Made by a program: the position numbers and the translations under genes. From assembly GCA_030537135.1 (NCBI GenBank), contig JAUNOP010000016.1:1-43748 (forward strand): a stretch of DNA of 43,748 nucleotides, in the 5' to 3' direction. Below the pieces are notes generated by a model. It saw only the letters and a program-made list of their open reading frames with translations, was not told the DNA's origin and searched no databases. This DNA comes from Eubacteriales bacterium. GTDB lineage: Bacteria > Bacillota > Clostridia > Lachnospirales > Lachnospiraceae. Every line of letters starts with the position of its first letter. Position 1 is the stretch's first letter. Below are positions 26,209 to 34,575 of this stretch, piece by piece.

Positions 26209-27318
26209 ATGTTTACTCACCCTTTGCCAGATTCCGTATTTCATATGCCAGCGGAATTTGAACCTCATGAGGGCTGCATTATGATCTGGCCAGAGCGCCC
26301 CGGCTCATGGCCCCATAAAGCCCTGGAGGCAAGAAGGGCCTTTGCTCTTGCAGCCGAGGCCATCGCAGACAGCGAGACCGTGTATATGATAGCCTCTAAA
26401 GGTTCCGTCTCTTCAGCCAGAGCCATGCTCTCTGACAGAATCCGCATCCTGGAGGCTGATACAGACGACGCCTGGGCCAGAGACACAGCTCCTACCTTTG
26501 TACATGCCCCCAACGGTTCGGTTTGGGGCGTTGACTGGCAGTTTAATGCCTGGGGAGGCACAGTGGACGGCCTGTATGCCTCCTGGGAAAGGGACGACCG
26601 TCTTGCCGCCCGGATATGCAGTCTTCTTGGCTATCCGCGCATAGACGAGCATCCCTTTGTTCTGGAAGGAGGCTCCATACACAGCGACGGCGAGGGAACC
26701 CTCCTTGTGACAGAACCCTGCCTTTTAAGCGCCGGCAGAAATCCCCACATGTCCAGAGGGGAGATTGAACAGACCCTCAACCGCTGTCTGGGCGCTGAAA
26801 AAGTCATCTGGCTTCCTCATGGCATTTATCAGGACGAAACCAATGAGCATGTGGACAATGTATGCGCCTTTGTGCGTCCGGGGGAGGTGCTTCTTGCCTG
26901 GACAGACAATCCCTCTGACCCGCAGTATGTCAAGTCAATGGAAAATCTCAGGCTCCTGGAGAGAGAAACAGACGCCAGAGGCAGGCGCTTCAAAATCCAT
27001 AAGCTTCTGATACCAGAAAATCCTGTGTGCATTACAGAGGAAGAGCTTTCTGGCTTTGTATTTGAGCCAGGAGAGGACAGACGCGAGGCAGGAGAACGTC
27101 TGGCGGCCAGCTATGTGAACTTTTATATTTCAAACAAGGGCATACTTGTTCCGCAGTTTGGGGACAAAAATGATGAGGCAGCTCTTAAGGTTCTTGGACG
27201 CTGCTTCCCTGACAGAAGGCTTTATCCCATACAAGCCCGTGCGATTATCGTGGGAGGGGGAAACCTTCACTGCATTACACAGCAGATTCCTGCTGCAAAG
27301 TCAGGTATGTGCCGATAA
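26209..27318 (+). CDS. aguA: Agmatine deiminase
   Basis: Hydrolyses agmatine to N-carbamoylputrescine and ammonia. Family motifs in order: [55 protein letters not shown], the catalytic [12 protein letters not shown] region, and the Cys nucleophile in [13 protein letters not shown] near the C-terminus. Length 369, typical. It starts 8 bp after AAGGAG. It feeds the N-carbamoylputrescine amidase gene next in line. Confidence 0.95.
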   Translation: MFTHPLPDSVFHMPAEFEPHEGCIMIWPERPGSWPHKALEARRAFALAAEAIADSETVYMIASKGSVSSARAMLSDRIRILEADTDDAWARDTAPTFVHAPNGSVWGVDWQFNAWGGTVDGLYASWERDDRLAARICSLLGYPRIDEHPFVLEGGSIHSDGEGTLLVTEPCLLSAGRNPHMSRGEIEQTLNRCLGAEKVIWLPHGIYQDETNEHVDNVCAFVRPGEVLLAWTDNPSDPQYVKSMENLRLLERETDARGRRFKIHKLLIPENPVCITEEELSGFVFEPGEDRREAGERLAASYVNFYISNKGILVPQFGDKNDEAALKVLGRCFPDRRLYPIQARAIIVGGGNLHCITQQIPAAKSGMCR

Positions 27319-27417
27319 AAAACAAAAAAGGGGTACTGTCTGTCTGCAATCAAAGCAGCAAGAAAACACCTCGCAAAGCAGCCGCATGTAAACGGCAATC
27401 AGAAAGGAGCCTTTTCT

Positions 27418-28296
27418 ATGAGACAAGTGACAATCGCCGCAGTCCAGATGCAGTGCAGCTGGGATGTGCAGGAAAATATCGCTCATGCAGAGCAGCTGGT
27501 GAGACGAGCCGCCTCTCGGGGCGCGCAGATTATCCTCCTTCCAGAGCTGTTTGAACGCAGATATTTCTGTCAGGAGCGGCGCTATGAATATTATGACTTT
27601 GCCCTGCCGGCAGAGGAGAATGCGGCAGTACGGCATTTTCAGCGCATAGCCAGGGAGCTTTCCGTGGTACTTCCTGTCAGCTTTTATGAGCGTGAGAACA
27701 ACCGAACCTTTAATTCGGCGGCAGTTTTGGACGCGGATGGACGCAATCTTGGCATTTATAGAAAAACACATATCCCAGATGATCATTATTATCAGGAGAA
27801 ATTCTACTTCACCCCAGGAGACACGGGCTTTCGCGTGTTTGATACCAGATATGCCAGGATTGGGGTCGGCATCTGCTGGGATCAGTGGTTCCCAGAGGCA
27901 GCCAGGTGTATGGCTGTGCAGGGAGCAGAAATTCTTCTCTATCCCACTGCCATAGGAAGCGAGCCGATTCTGGACTGCGACAGCATGGAGCATTGGAGAC
28001 GGTGTATGCAGGGACATGCAGCTGCCAATCTTGTTCCAGTGGCAGCTGCCAACCGCATTGGAACAGAGCTGGTAAAACCTGACAGGGAAAACGGAGGGCA
28101 AAGCTCATCGCTGAAGTTCTATGGCTCCTCTTTTATTACAGACGCCCAGGGCGCCCTGCTTGAGAGCCTTGGCAGAGATGAGGAGGGAGTGATTACGGCC
28201 TCCTTTGACCTTGAAAAATGCCAAAAAGAGCGGCTGGAATGGGGGCTTTTCCGCGACAGACGCCCAGAGATGTACACCCTTCTTGCTCAAAAATAA
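27418..28296 (+). CDS. aguB: N-carbamoylputrescine amidase
   Basis: A nitrilase-family hydrolase converting N-carbamoylputrescine to putrescine, CO2 and ammonia. The Glu-Lys-Cys triad is visible in LLPELFERRYFCQ (Glu), YRKTHIPDDHYYQEK (Lys) and GVGICWDQWFPEAAR (Cys). Length 292, typical. It starts 8 bp after AAAGGAG. It is the last gene of the polyamine cluster. SpeA, AguA and AguB together supply the putrescine used by the spermidine enzymes upstream. Confidence 0.95.
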   Translation: MRQVTIAAVQMQCSWDVQENIAHAEQLVRRAASRGAQIILLPELFERRYFCQERRYEYYDFALPAEENAAVRHFQRIARELSVVLPVSFYERENNRTFNSAAVLDADGRNLGIYRKTHIPDDHYYQEKFYFTPGDTGFRVFDTRYARIGVGICWDQWFPEAARCMAVQGAEILLYPTAIGSEPILDCDSMEHWRRCMQGHAAANLVPVAAANRIGTELVKPDRENGGQSSSLKFYGSSFITDAQGALLESLGRDEEGVITASFDLEKCQKERLEWGLFRDRRPEMYTLLAQK

Positions 28297-28367
28297 GTAC
28301 CCTGGAATCATAAAAAAACAGAATATTCTTTTGGAAAACCGCGCACACTAAAAAACAAGATGAGCCA

Positions 28368-28832
28368 TTGCTCTTGCAAGTGCGTGGCCTCTGGAAACCT
28401 TGCGTCAGCCCACCAGAGCCAAGTGGTCGGCTGAAGACCAAAAAGGAGGAAGACTTTCATGGAGTTCCCGGAGGACATGAGTTTACGTCCTTTGTACTGG
28501 GACTATACAATGCGGCAGGACCAGGGCAGCCCCTGGAGGAGGAAATAAAGAAGCGCATACACAGGCTTTCGGGACCTTTTGATCTTCGCATTCTGGTTTC
28601 TCTTTCCTGCACCCTGTGTCCGGAGCTTGTGATCGCAGCTCAGAAAATCGCAGCAGAAAATCCTGGAATTTGCGCAGAGGTATACGACCTTGGCCATTTT
28701 CCAGAGCTAAAGGAAAAATACCAGGTAATGAGCGTCCCCTGCCTGCTTATTAACGATAAAAAGCCTCTGTTCGGGAAGAAGAGCATGGAGCAGCTGGTGG
28801 AAATGCTGGAGAATATAGAAAAAGGACAGTAA
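28368..28832 (+). pseudogene. Truncated AhpF/thioredoxin-like protein, N-terminal part lost
   Basis: From about 28450 the frame reads DFHGVPGGHEFTSFVLGLYNAAG, then SLSCTLCPELV (CxxC) and YQVMSVPCLLINDKKPLFG. This resembles the second thioredoxin-fold half of AhpF-like or thioredoxin reductase-associated domains. In such proteins FHGVPGGHE is internal, with a first half before it. Here the preceding 28 codons (28368-28450) look non-homologous and open with a TTG lacking a ribosome site. The good AAAAGGAGGAAG site at 28440-28451 serves ATG 28459, which is in another frame and stops after 29 codons. It is most likely a remnant; expression from TTG is not excluded. Confidence 0.6.
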
Positions 28833-28844
28833 AGAAAGTAGAAT

Positions 28845-28888
28845 AAGGGAAGAGCTTTCAGAGGATGAAGGTTCTTCCCTTGCTTTTT
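28845..28888 (+). terminator. Terminator before the recombinase gene
   Basis: AAGGGAAGA (28845-28853) pairs with TCTTCCCTT (28873-28881) and is followed by GCTTTTTAT. A TATAAT at 28894-28899 may be the recombinase -10 box, with a poor -35. Confidence 0.75.
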
Positions 28889-28989
28889 ATAGGTATAATA
28901 ATTATAAATATAGGAAAACTGAAAGTAATCGATTGGGCAGCGTCCCACATAGAATGCAAGGGGACTTAAAAAGGAAAGGAACAAAAAAA

Positions 28990-29832
28990 ATGGATCATTA
29001 TGTAAACATGGAAATGCTGGAGGATTTTGAACAGATACTTAAGAATGAGGAAAAAAGCCATGCAACAATAGAAAAATATCTGCGTGACCTGCGGAGATTC
29101 TTTGTATTTCTTGGAAAAGACACTCTGCTGACAAAGGAGAAGGTAATTGCTTACAAAAACAAGCTAAAGGAAACTCATGCCGCCTCCAGTGTGAATTCTA
29201 TGCTGGCGGGATTGAACCATTTCTTCAAGGAAAAGGGATGGTACGAGTGTGTAGTAAAAAATCTGAAGGTGCAGAGGCCGCTCTTTCGCTCTAGTGAACG
29301 AGAATTGACAAAGAAGGAATACTGCCGTCTGGTGGAAGCTGCAAAAAAAGAAGGAAAGGACAGGCTTTCGCTGGTTTTGCAGACTTTGGCCTCTACAGGA
29401 ATCCGAGTCAGCGAGCTCCCGTTTATCACAGCAGAAGCTCTGGACGTGGGAAGGGCAAAGGTGTCTCTGAAGGGAAAGCTAAGAACCGTACTCTTGCCAA
29501 AGGAGCTGTGCCGAAAACTGAAATTCTATATAAAGCAGAAAAAGATTCAAAATGGCAGCATTTTTGTCACACGCAGTGGGAAGCCTCTGGACAGAAGCAA
29601 TATTTTTCATGAGATGAAGGCACTCTGTGAGGCGGCAGGGGTCAACCGAAAAAAGGTGTTTCCACATAATCTCCGTCGTCTGTTTGCAGTTACGTATTAT
29701 CATATGGAAAAGGATCTGGCTCGTCTGGCAGACCTTTTGGGGCATTCCAATATTAATACAACTCGAATCTATATTATGGTAAACGGAGAAGAACAGGTCA
29801 AACAAATTGAACTGCTGGGACTCGTGATGTGA
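28990..29832 (+). CDS. Tyrosine recombinase (XerC/D-like), probable DNA invertase
   Basis: 280 residues: an N-terminal SAM-like core-binding domain (about 5-95) and a C-terminal catalytic domain. The active-site set is complete: R139 in TGIRVSEL, a lysine near 163 in KGKLRTV, H226 and R229 in HNLRR, H252 in LLGHSN and Y261 in TTRIYI. ATG 28990 follows AAAGGAAAGG; the frame is open back to 28933. Two inverted recombination-like sites begin 10 bp after its stop, so its likely job is to flip the small segment they bound and switch the downstream operon. No other phage or conjugative genes are near. Confidence 0.93.
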   Translation: MDHYVNMEMLEDFEQILKNEEKSHATIEKYLRDLRRFFVFLGKDTLLTKEKVIAYKNKLKETHAASSVNSMLAGLNHFFKEKGWYECVVKNLKVQRPLFRSSERELTKKEYCRLVEAAKKEGKDRLSLVLQTLASTGIRVSELPFITAEALDVGRAKVSLKGKLRTVLLPKELCRKLKFYIKQKKIQNGSIFVTRSGKPLDRSNIFHEMKALCEAAGVNRKKVFPHNLRRLFAVTYYHMEKDLARLADLLGHSNINTTRIYIMVNGEEQVKQIELLGLVM

Positions 29833-29842
29833 CAGACATAGA

Positions 29843-29868
29843 TACCACGTAATACGGATTATGTGGTA
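29843..29868 (+). repeat. Left recombination site of an invertible segment
   Basis: 26 bp made of TACCACGTAAT, core ACGG and ATTATGTGGTA: two inverted 11-bp arms around an asymmetric core, as in tyrosine recombinase sites. Its reverse complement matches the right site at 25 of 26 positions. Confidence 0.85.
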
Positions 29869-29909
29869 AAACTGGGAAAATAAATACATAATTCTCCTAA
29901 GCCGGGTTA

Positions 29910-29938
29910 ATTATATCAGAAAATATTTAAATTAACAA
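29910..29938 (-). promoter_or_regulatory. Promoter inside the invertible segment, now facing the recombinase
   Basis: On the minus strand TTGTTA (29938-29933), a 17-bp spacer and perfect TATAAT (29915-29910). In this orientation it transcribes antisense into the 3' end of the recombinase gene. Confidence 0.78.
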
Positions 29939-29995
29939 GAGGAAAAATGAATTTTTTTTGGATCAAATGATATTTTTTACAGCAAGCATTTGTAG

Positions 29996-30064
29996 AAAAA
30001 AGGCATGAGGATAAAGCCAATCCCTTTTTATGGACTCATTGGCTTTGTTTTCATGCCTTTTTTT
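29996..30064. terminator. Bidirectional two-tier terminator inside the segment
   Basis: The outer 13-bp stem (A6-GGCATGA with TCATGCC-T6) encloses an inner 9-bp stem (AAAGCCAAT with ATTGGCTTT, 30013-30046). A and T runs on the two sides allow action in both directions. Confidence 0.88.
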
Positions 30065-30116
30065 AATTTGTTTTGTCCCTATTTTAGTCTTTTAGCAATA
30101 CTTGATTGTCAAGCCA

Positions 30117-30142
30117 TACCACATAATCCGTATTATGTGGTA
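30117..30142 (-). repeat. Right recombination site of the invertible segment
   Basis: TACCACATAAT, core CCGT, ATTATGTGGTA. The arms are perfectly complementary and extend 3 bp further on each side. The core CCGT is the reverse complement of ACGG in the left site, which sets the inverted orientation. Confidence 0.85.
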
Positions 30143-30225
30143 TGGCCGGAGAATAAAGAGTGAAGGAAAATTAGAACAGAAGGTTTTTCTGGTTAAACTT
30201 TCCGTTTTGGAAAGGAGGATGTGCT

Positions 30226-31212
30226 ATGAAAGAGAGCTTAGAAGGCAAGCGTTTTGGAAAACTGGTAGCTGTTGAGCCGACAAAAATGCGAAAAAACGGA
30301 TATGTTATGTGGAAGTGCCGCTGTGATTGTGGAAACGAGATATTGGTTGAATCCCGGCATTTAAAACGAGGCACTATTCACAGCTGTGGATGTATGCCAA
30401 AAATCAGGCGGCGCCAGGATTTGACAGGAAGGCGGTTTGGAAAGCTGACGGTTCTGGAGGATACAGGCCGTATGAACGACAGAAGTGTTGCAATCTGGAG
30501 ATGTCAATGTGACTGTGGAAACATAATAGAGCTGCCCGGAAATCAGCTTCTTTCCAATAATAATAAGAGCTGTGGATGCCTTGCAAAGCCTCCTCTCAAG
30601 GATTGGATTGGGAAAAGATTCGGAGATTTGACAGTGACATCTTACGCAGGAAAAATAAATGGTTCTCATTACTGGCATTGCAGGTGCATTTGTGGAAGAG
30701 AATTGGATGTACGGCAGTCCAATCTAATGTCTGGAAGAACCAAAGGTTGTGGTCAGGTCAGGCGCATGGAAGAGAAAAATTTGGAAGGCCAGAGATTTGG
30801 CGAGCTGGTAGTTCTTTCCTATGCAGGAAAAAAAGATGGAGCAAAGCTTTGGAAATGCCGCTGCGACTGTGGAAAGGAAGTAGAAATCCGCCAAAGCAAT
30901 TTATTAAGCGGACATACGCAGACCTGCGGCCACAAATCACCGCTTGATAGCTGCCACTTTGTGGACGGCACCTGTATTGAGGTGATCGCTTCAAAAACTA
31001 TTTTTTCTAACAATACCAGTGGAATCCGCGGCGTATATAGGAACAGAAAAAATGGAAAATGGGTGGCTCAGATAACCTTTAAGGGACAGACCTTATATTT
31101 AGGCAGCTATGAAAAAAAGGAGGACGCTGCAAAGGCCAGAGGATGTGCAGAGGAAGAGCTTTTTGATGGCTTTGTACAGCAGTATTGGGAAAGCCAGGGA
31201 TGCAATCAATAA
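30226..31212 (+). CDS. AP2-domain protein with four zinc-finger-like repeats
   Basis: Four repeats of about 55-60 residues each start G-x-RFG-x-L (KRFGKLVAV, RRFGKLTVL, KRFGDLTVT, QRFGELVVL). Each continues with W-x-C-x-C-x-CG and ends in a second Cys cluster (SCGC, SCGC, GCGQ, TCGH). This is a plausible zinc-binding unit, with the last ligand lost or changed in repeats 3 and 4. Residues about 268-310 form an AP2-like DNA-binding domain (SGIRGVYRNRKNGKWVAQI, then LYLGSYEKKEDAAKA). There is no nuclease motif, so it is probably a regulator rather than a homing enzyme. It is the first gene after the invertible segment and starts behind AAAGGAGGA. Confidence 0.85.
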   Translation: MKESLEGKRFGKLVAVEPTKMRKNGYVMWKCRCDCGNEILVESRHLKRGTIHSCGCMPKIRRRQDLTGRRFGKLTVLEDTGRMNDRSVAIWRCQCDCGNIIELPGNQLLSNNNKSCGCLAKPPLKDWIGKRFGDLTVTSYAGKINGSHYWHCRCICGRELDVRQSNLMSGRTKGCGQVRRMEEKNLEGQRFGELVVLSYAGKKDGAKLWKCRCDCGKEVEIRQSNLLSGHTQTCGHKSPLDSCHFVDGTCIEVIASKTIFSNNTSGIRGVYRNRKNGKWVAQITFKGQTLYLGSYEKKEDAAKARGCAEEELFDGFVQQYWESQGCNQ

Positions 31213-31250
31213 AGATATGATATTCCGTGGTAAAAAAACTGGAGGAAGTT

Positions 31251-32057
31251 ATGGAAAACAAAGAAACACAGAGGCAGATTAAAAATAATAATCTGCAGGA
31301 GGATGTAATAGATCTAAAGGAGCTTTTCGTTGGCTTGCTTGTAAATTGGAAGGCTATTTTTCTGGCTATGCTGGTCGGAGCTACTTTGCTTGGAGCTTAT
31401 CATACTTTATTTGTTCATCCCTCTTATCAGGCAGACGCACAAATCTATATTGCAAATACAGACGCCGCTATTTCTGTAGCAGACCTTCAGGTGAGTTCTG
31501 CGCTGACAGAGGATTATGTGAAGATTATTAAGAGCCGTACAGTCTTGAAACAGGTCATTCAGGAAATGAAACTGAACGTAACTTTGAAACAGCTTGAAGA
31601 GCTTATCACAGTAGAAAATCCGGAATACACACATTTTATACATATTTCTATGACAAGTAATGACCTGGAATTAAGTCGGGATATTGTAAATTGTCTGCTT
31701 GATATCAGTGTGAATTATATCCGTCAGACAATTTCAAGCAGTGATCTGACAATCATTGATTATGCAGAAGCAGATACTGTAGAGGAATTGATGCCAAGTC
31801 TGTTCAAATATTTGGCTATGGGTGCTTTGGGGGGAGCTATGCTGGTCAGTAGTGTGGTGATTCTTCGGATCCTAATGAACACAGCATTAAAGACCGAGGA
31901 AGACATTGAGAAATATCTTCATCTGCCGGTATTGTCGGAGGTCCCTTTTTACGAAACTAATGATCCAGCAGCAACGATTTATAAAAAAAGGAGACAAGGT
32001 ACATGGAAGCGGAACGAAGGCTACGCGCAGAGTATGAGAAACAACGGAGCAATATGA
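31251..32057 (+). CDS. CpsC/Wzz-like polysaccharide co-polymerase
   Basis: A two-helix membrane protein: the first segment at about 30-52 (AIFLAMLVGATLLGAY), an extracytoplasmic region of about 125 residues, then a second segment near 185-205 (AMGALGGAMLVSSVVIL). This is the layout of Wzz/CpsC chain-length regulators and activators of the partner tyrosine kinase. ATG 31251 follows CTGGAGGAAG; GTG 31227 is a worse choice. Its end overlaps the kinase gene by 55 bp. It starts 38 bp after the AP2 gene. Confidence 0.9.
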   Translation: MENKETQRQIKNNNLQEDVIDLKELFVGLLVNWKAIFLAMLVGATLLGAYHTLFVHPSYQADAQIYIANTDAAISVADLQVSSALTEDYVKIIKSRTVLKQVIQEMKLNVTLKQLEELITVENPEYTHFIHISMTSNDLELSRDIVNCLLDISVNYIRQTISSSDLTIIDYAEADTVEELMPSLFKYLAMGALGGAMLVSSVVILRILMNTALKTEEDIEKYLHLPVLSEVPFYETNDPAATIYKKRRQGTWKRNEGYAQSMRNNGAI

Positions 32058-32752
32058 TTCATCTTAAAATAGGAGAGATTCCTTTTTCAGTTAGAGAAGC
32101 AGTTAATACTTTGAGAGGAAATATTCAGTTAAGCGGCTATAATCTGAAAAGCGTGGCTGTCACTAGCTCCATTGCCCATGAGGGGAAATCCTCCATTGCT
32201 TTTCAATTGGCAAAAAGCTTGGCAGGATTGAGTAAAAAATGCATTTATGTAGACTGCGATATTAGAAGGTCTGTGTTTAAGCTTCGCTATCAGGTTCAGG
32301 GAAAGCCGCTTGGACTAAGCGAATATCTCTGTGGAAAGGCTTCTCTTAAAGAAGTTGTTTTTCATACAGAGGATAACTGCTTGGATATTCTTTTTACAGG
32401 AGCTGCTGCTCCCAATCCCAGTGAGCTTCTTTCGGGAACGCTGTTTTCTGCACTTCTGGAGAATTTGAAGCAGAATTATGATTATGTAGTTGTAGATACG
32501 CCGCCAATTAATCTGGTAATCGATGGGGCGATAGTAGCGAAACAGTGTGATGGAGCGGTTCTGGTTATAGAGAGCGGAACAACCGAGCGAGCGCAGGCTC
32601 TTCGCGCAAAACGCCAGCTGGAATATGCGGGAGTAAAGCTTTTGGGGGTTGTTTTGAATAAAGTTGAAAGTAAAAAGAGTGGTTATGAATACAAATATGA
32701 ACAGAATGAAGAAAAAATTCAAAGAAGCAAGAAACGTAGAGCTTTTTTGTGA
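32003..32752 (+). CDS. CpsD-like bacterial tyrosine kinase
   Basis: The cytoplasmic BY-kinase partner of the CpsC-like protein. Walker A-type TSSIAHEGKSSIAFQLA, Walker A' CIYVDCDIRRSVF and Walker B YDYVVVDTPP are all present, with the usual LxxxGxxPPNPSELL region as ILFTGAAAPNPSELLSG. The tail SGYEYKYEQ has two spaced tyrosines, a short version of the autophosphorylated Tyr cluster. It starts behind AAAGGAG inside the preceding gene. Such pairs control export or length of cell-surface polymers. Confidence 0.92.
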   Translation: MEAERRLRAEYEKQRSNMIHLKIGEIPFSVREAVNTLRGNIQLSGYNLKSVAVTSSIAHEGKSSIAFQLAKSLAGLSKKCIYVDCDIRRSVFKLRYQVQGKPLGLSEYLCGKASLKEVVFHTEDNCLDILFTGAAAPNPSELLSGTLFSALLENLKQNYDYVVVDTPPINLVIDGAIVAKQCDGAVLVIESGTTERAQALRAKRQLEYAGVKLLGVVLNKVESKKSGYEYKYEQNEEKIQRSKKRRAFL

Positions 32753-32859
32753 GACATACAAGAAAATATAAGAAAGACGTAGATACATAGAGCTGGAAAT
32801 GGTTTCCTGAGATTCTTCTTTGCATCTGCGCAAAAGGTATATGGAAAGAAAGGACATTT

Positions 32860-33528
32860 ATGATGTCAAGCAGAACAAAAAAAAGACTGAAAAAGCTGGT
32901 GAAAAATTTTCTGTATATCCTTATTGTTCTTCTTCTTCTGATTGCTTTGATCTGTTTGATGAACCGTTCTGATTTAAGAAAACAGGAGCGAGCAGAAAAA
33001 ATCAGAGAGGTGATTGAGAAGGAAAGCAAAAGGACTTTGGAAGAGGCTGGCAAGGAAACAGAGGGAGAGTTTATTGAAGAAAAACAAGAGAACAAGGCGT
33101 CTTCCTCTTCGAACAGAGAAGAAACAGAGAACGAGGATCTGCCTATAAATATGGCAACGCCAATGTCTTCTGCCGAAGCAGAGGAGGAAGTATCCGCTGA
33201 TGCAGAAGAAGAGCTTTTTACGAATCAGCCGATTCTTATCCTGAATGGAACCGGAGAAGGAGGAGTAGCGGCTTACTGGAAGGAGCAGCTGGAGCAGGCA
33301 GGATATACGAATGTGATACCTGCTACTTACCATCACTTAGTAGAAATGAAAACAGTTATTTATTGTAAAAATCCAGAAAAGGCACAGGTACTTTTACAAC
33401 AATTTCCGCAGGCCATTATCAGTGAGGGAGAGATTCAGGAGGGAATTGAGACAGCGGAAGGATTTTCTGTTCCTGAGAATTGCGAAGCATACATTGTAGT
33501 GGGAATGGACGATGCAAGGAGCGGATAA
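32860..33528 (+). CDS. Membrane-anchored LytR_C-domain protein
   Basis: 222 residues. A basic N-terminus is followed by one membrane segment (about 17-35), a charged Glu/Lys/Ser-rich linker (about 40-120), then a LytR_C-like domain (about 125-215) opening QPILILNGTGEGGVAAYWKEQL. LytR_C domains often accompany LCP wall-polymer ligases, but the ligase domain is absent here. A role in anchoring or assembling a surface polymer is inferred. The next gene's chosen start is 62 bp after the stop. Confidence 0.82.
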   Translation: MMSSRTKKRLKKLVKNFLYILIVLLLLIALICLMNRSDLRKQERAEKIREVIEKESKRTLEEAGKETEGEFIEEKQENKASSSSNREETENEDLPINMATPMSSAEAEEEVSADAEEELFTNQPILILNGTGEGGVAAYWKEQLEQAGYTNVIPATYHHLVEMKTVIYCKNPEKAQVLLQQFPQAIISEGEIQEGIETAEGFSVPENCEAYIVVGMDDARSG

Positions 33529-33590
33529 AAATAATTACTTTTTTTGCTTTCATAAAATACTTTATGCCGCAGAAAAGAGAAAGGATAAAA

Positions 33591-34292
33591 ATGTTCAAAA
33601 TCAAAATTGCAGATATTGTAGTTGGAATCAATCATAAATATCAATATGTTCGCCGACTGTGCAGGGATTATGAAACAGAGGAAGAAAACTGCGCGTTTTG
33701 CGTCTCTGCGACAGATGAGGAAATTCAAACGGAGCAGAAGGGAGAGAAAAATTTTCCAGCAGGCTATTGTGAGAGTCTGTGTGTGTACAGAAAGCTCTGT
33801 CTGAAGATGATAGAATATGATGCTTTTCTGATGCATTCTGCAGTGATTGCAGCAGATGGTCTTGCCTATGTATTTGCTGCTCGCAGCGGAGTGGGGAAAA
33901 CTACCCATATCAGGCTGTGGCAAAAGGAGCTGGGAAGCCGGACGCAGGTGGTCAATGGAGACAAGCCGATTTTTCGCTTTCGAGATGGAATACTTTATGC
34001 CTGCGGAACACCGTGGCAGGGTAAGGAAGGAATGGGATGCAACATTATGCTGCCAGTGCAGGGACTCTGCTTTCTGGAGCGGAATTCGGAAAATCATATT
34101 CGCCGTCTGAGTATGAGCGAGGTAGCAGATAGAATTTTCCATCAGCTTTTAATTCCAGAGGAAGAAGAGAAACTGGATCATTTTATGGCATTGGTGGAAA
34201 AAATGATTACAGAAACAAACTGCTGGCTCCTGCAGTGCAACCAAAATCAGGAGGCCGCACAGCTGGCATATCAAACAATGAGGAGGAAGTAA
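33591..34292 (+). CDS. HPr-kinase-like protein of a peptide-modification cluster
   Basis: Walker A ARSGVGKTTHIRLW is at residues 97-110, preceded by DAFLMHSAVIAADG and followed by VVNGDKPIFRF and GTPWQGKEG, the pattern of HprK-like kinases. Related kinases in lasso peptide clusters (paeninodin type) phosphorylate the C-terminal serine of the precursor. Here the partner peptide at 35088 ends PSASM. ATG 33591 follows AGAGAAAGGA; the frame opens at 33480. It is followed at 1 bp by the PqqD-like gene, as expected for a RiPP system. Confidence 0.85.
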   Translation: MFKIKIADIVVGINHKYQYVRRLCRDYETEEENCAFCVSATDEEIQTEQKGEKNFPAGYCESLCVYRKLCLKMIEYDAFLMHSAVIAADGLAYVFAARSGVGKTTHIRLWQKELGSRTQVVNGDKPIFRFRDGILYACGTPWQGKEGMGCNIMLPVQGLCFLERNSENHIRRLSMSEVADRIFHQLLIPEEEEKLDHFMALVEKMITETNCWLLQCNQNQEAAQLAYQTMRRK

Positions 34293-34293
34293 G

Positions 34294-34575
34294 ATGCTGA
34301 AAACAAAAAAAGGATTTTTACTGAGAAAGTTAGGAAATGAGTACATGGTAGTGGCAATTGGCGAAGCGAGCAAAACGTTTAATGGTATGATTCGTATGAA
34401 TGAGACAGGAGCCTTCTATTGGAGGGAGCTTGAGAAGGGAATCACAGAGGAGGAGCTGGCTGCCAAAACAGCAGAGCGCTTTGAAAACCTGGATGAGAGT
34501 GTTGCACGCCGTGATTTGAGAGAATTTCTGGAAACGATTGCAATTGCCCTGGAAAATGATGAACAGCACGATTGA
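34294..34575 (+). CDS. PqqD-like RiPP recognition element protein
   Basis: 93 residues with the PqqD pattern: GFLLRKLGNEYMVVAIGE, FNGMIRMNETGAFYWREL, and late helices in the 50-90 range. PqqD proteins hold the precursor leader and present it to modifying enzymes, here probably the radical SAM protein or the kinase. It starts 1 bp after the kinase stop and overlaps the signal peptidase-like gene at its 3' end. Confidence 0.88.
   Translation: MLKTKKGFLLRKLGNEYMVVAIGEASKTFNGMIRMNETGAFYWRELEKGITEEELAAKTAERFENLDESVARRDLREFLETIAIALENDEQHD

Larger units (their letters stand above)
29843..30142. other. Predicted invertible promoter segment (phase switch)
   Basis: Two 26-bp sites in inverted orientation enclose 248 bp, directly after a tyrosine recombinase gene. 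Inside are one strong promoter (29910-29938, pointing left) and a bidirectional terminator (29996-30064). No good right-facing promoter is visible between the terminator and the AP2 gene at 30226. Inversion would place the -10 box at about 30070-30075, aimed at the operon, with the terminator behind it as insulation. The orientation shown therefore looks OFF. The layout is seen directly; inversion itself is inferred. Confidence 0.82.

Noticed and set aside
28459-28548. 29-codon ORF behind a good ribosome site
   Set aside because: It overlaps the thioredoxin-like frame, has no recognisable features and is best explained by gene decay.
28990-29832. Integrase of a prophage or integrative element
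   Set aside because: No phage, conjugation or att-tRNA signals are nearby, while paired inverted sites directly follow the gene; DNA inversion fits better.
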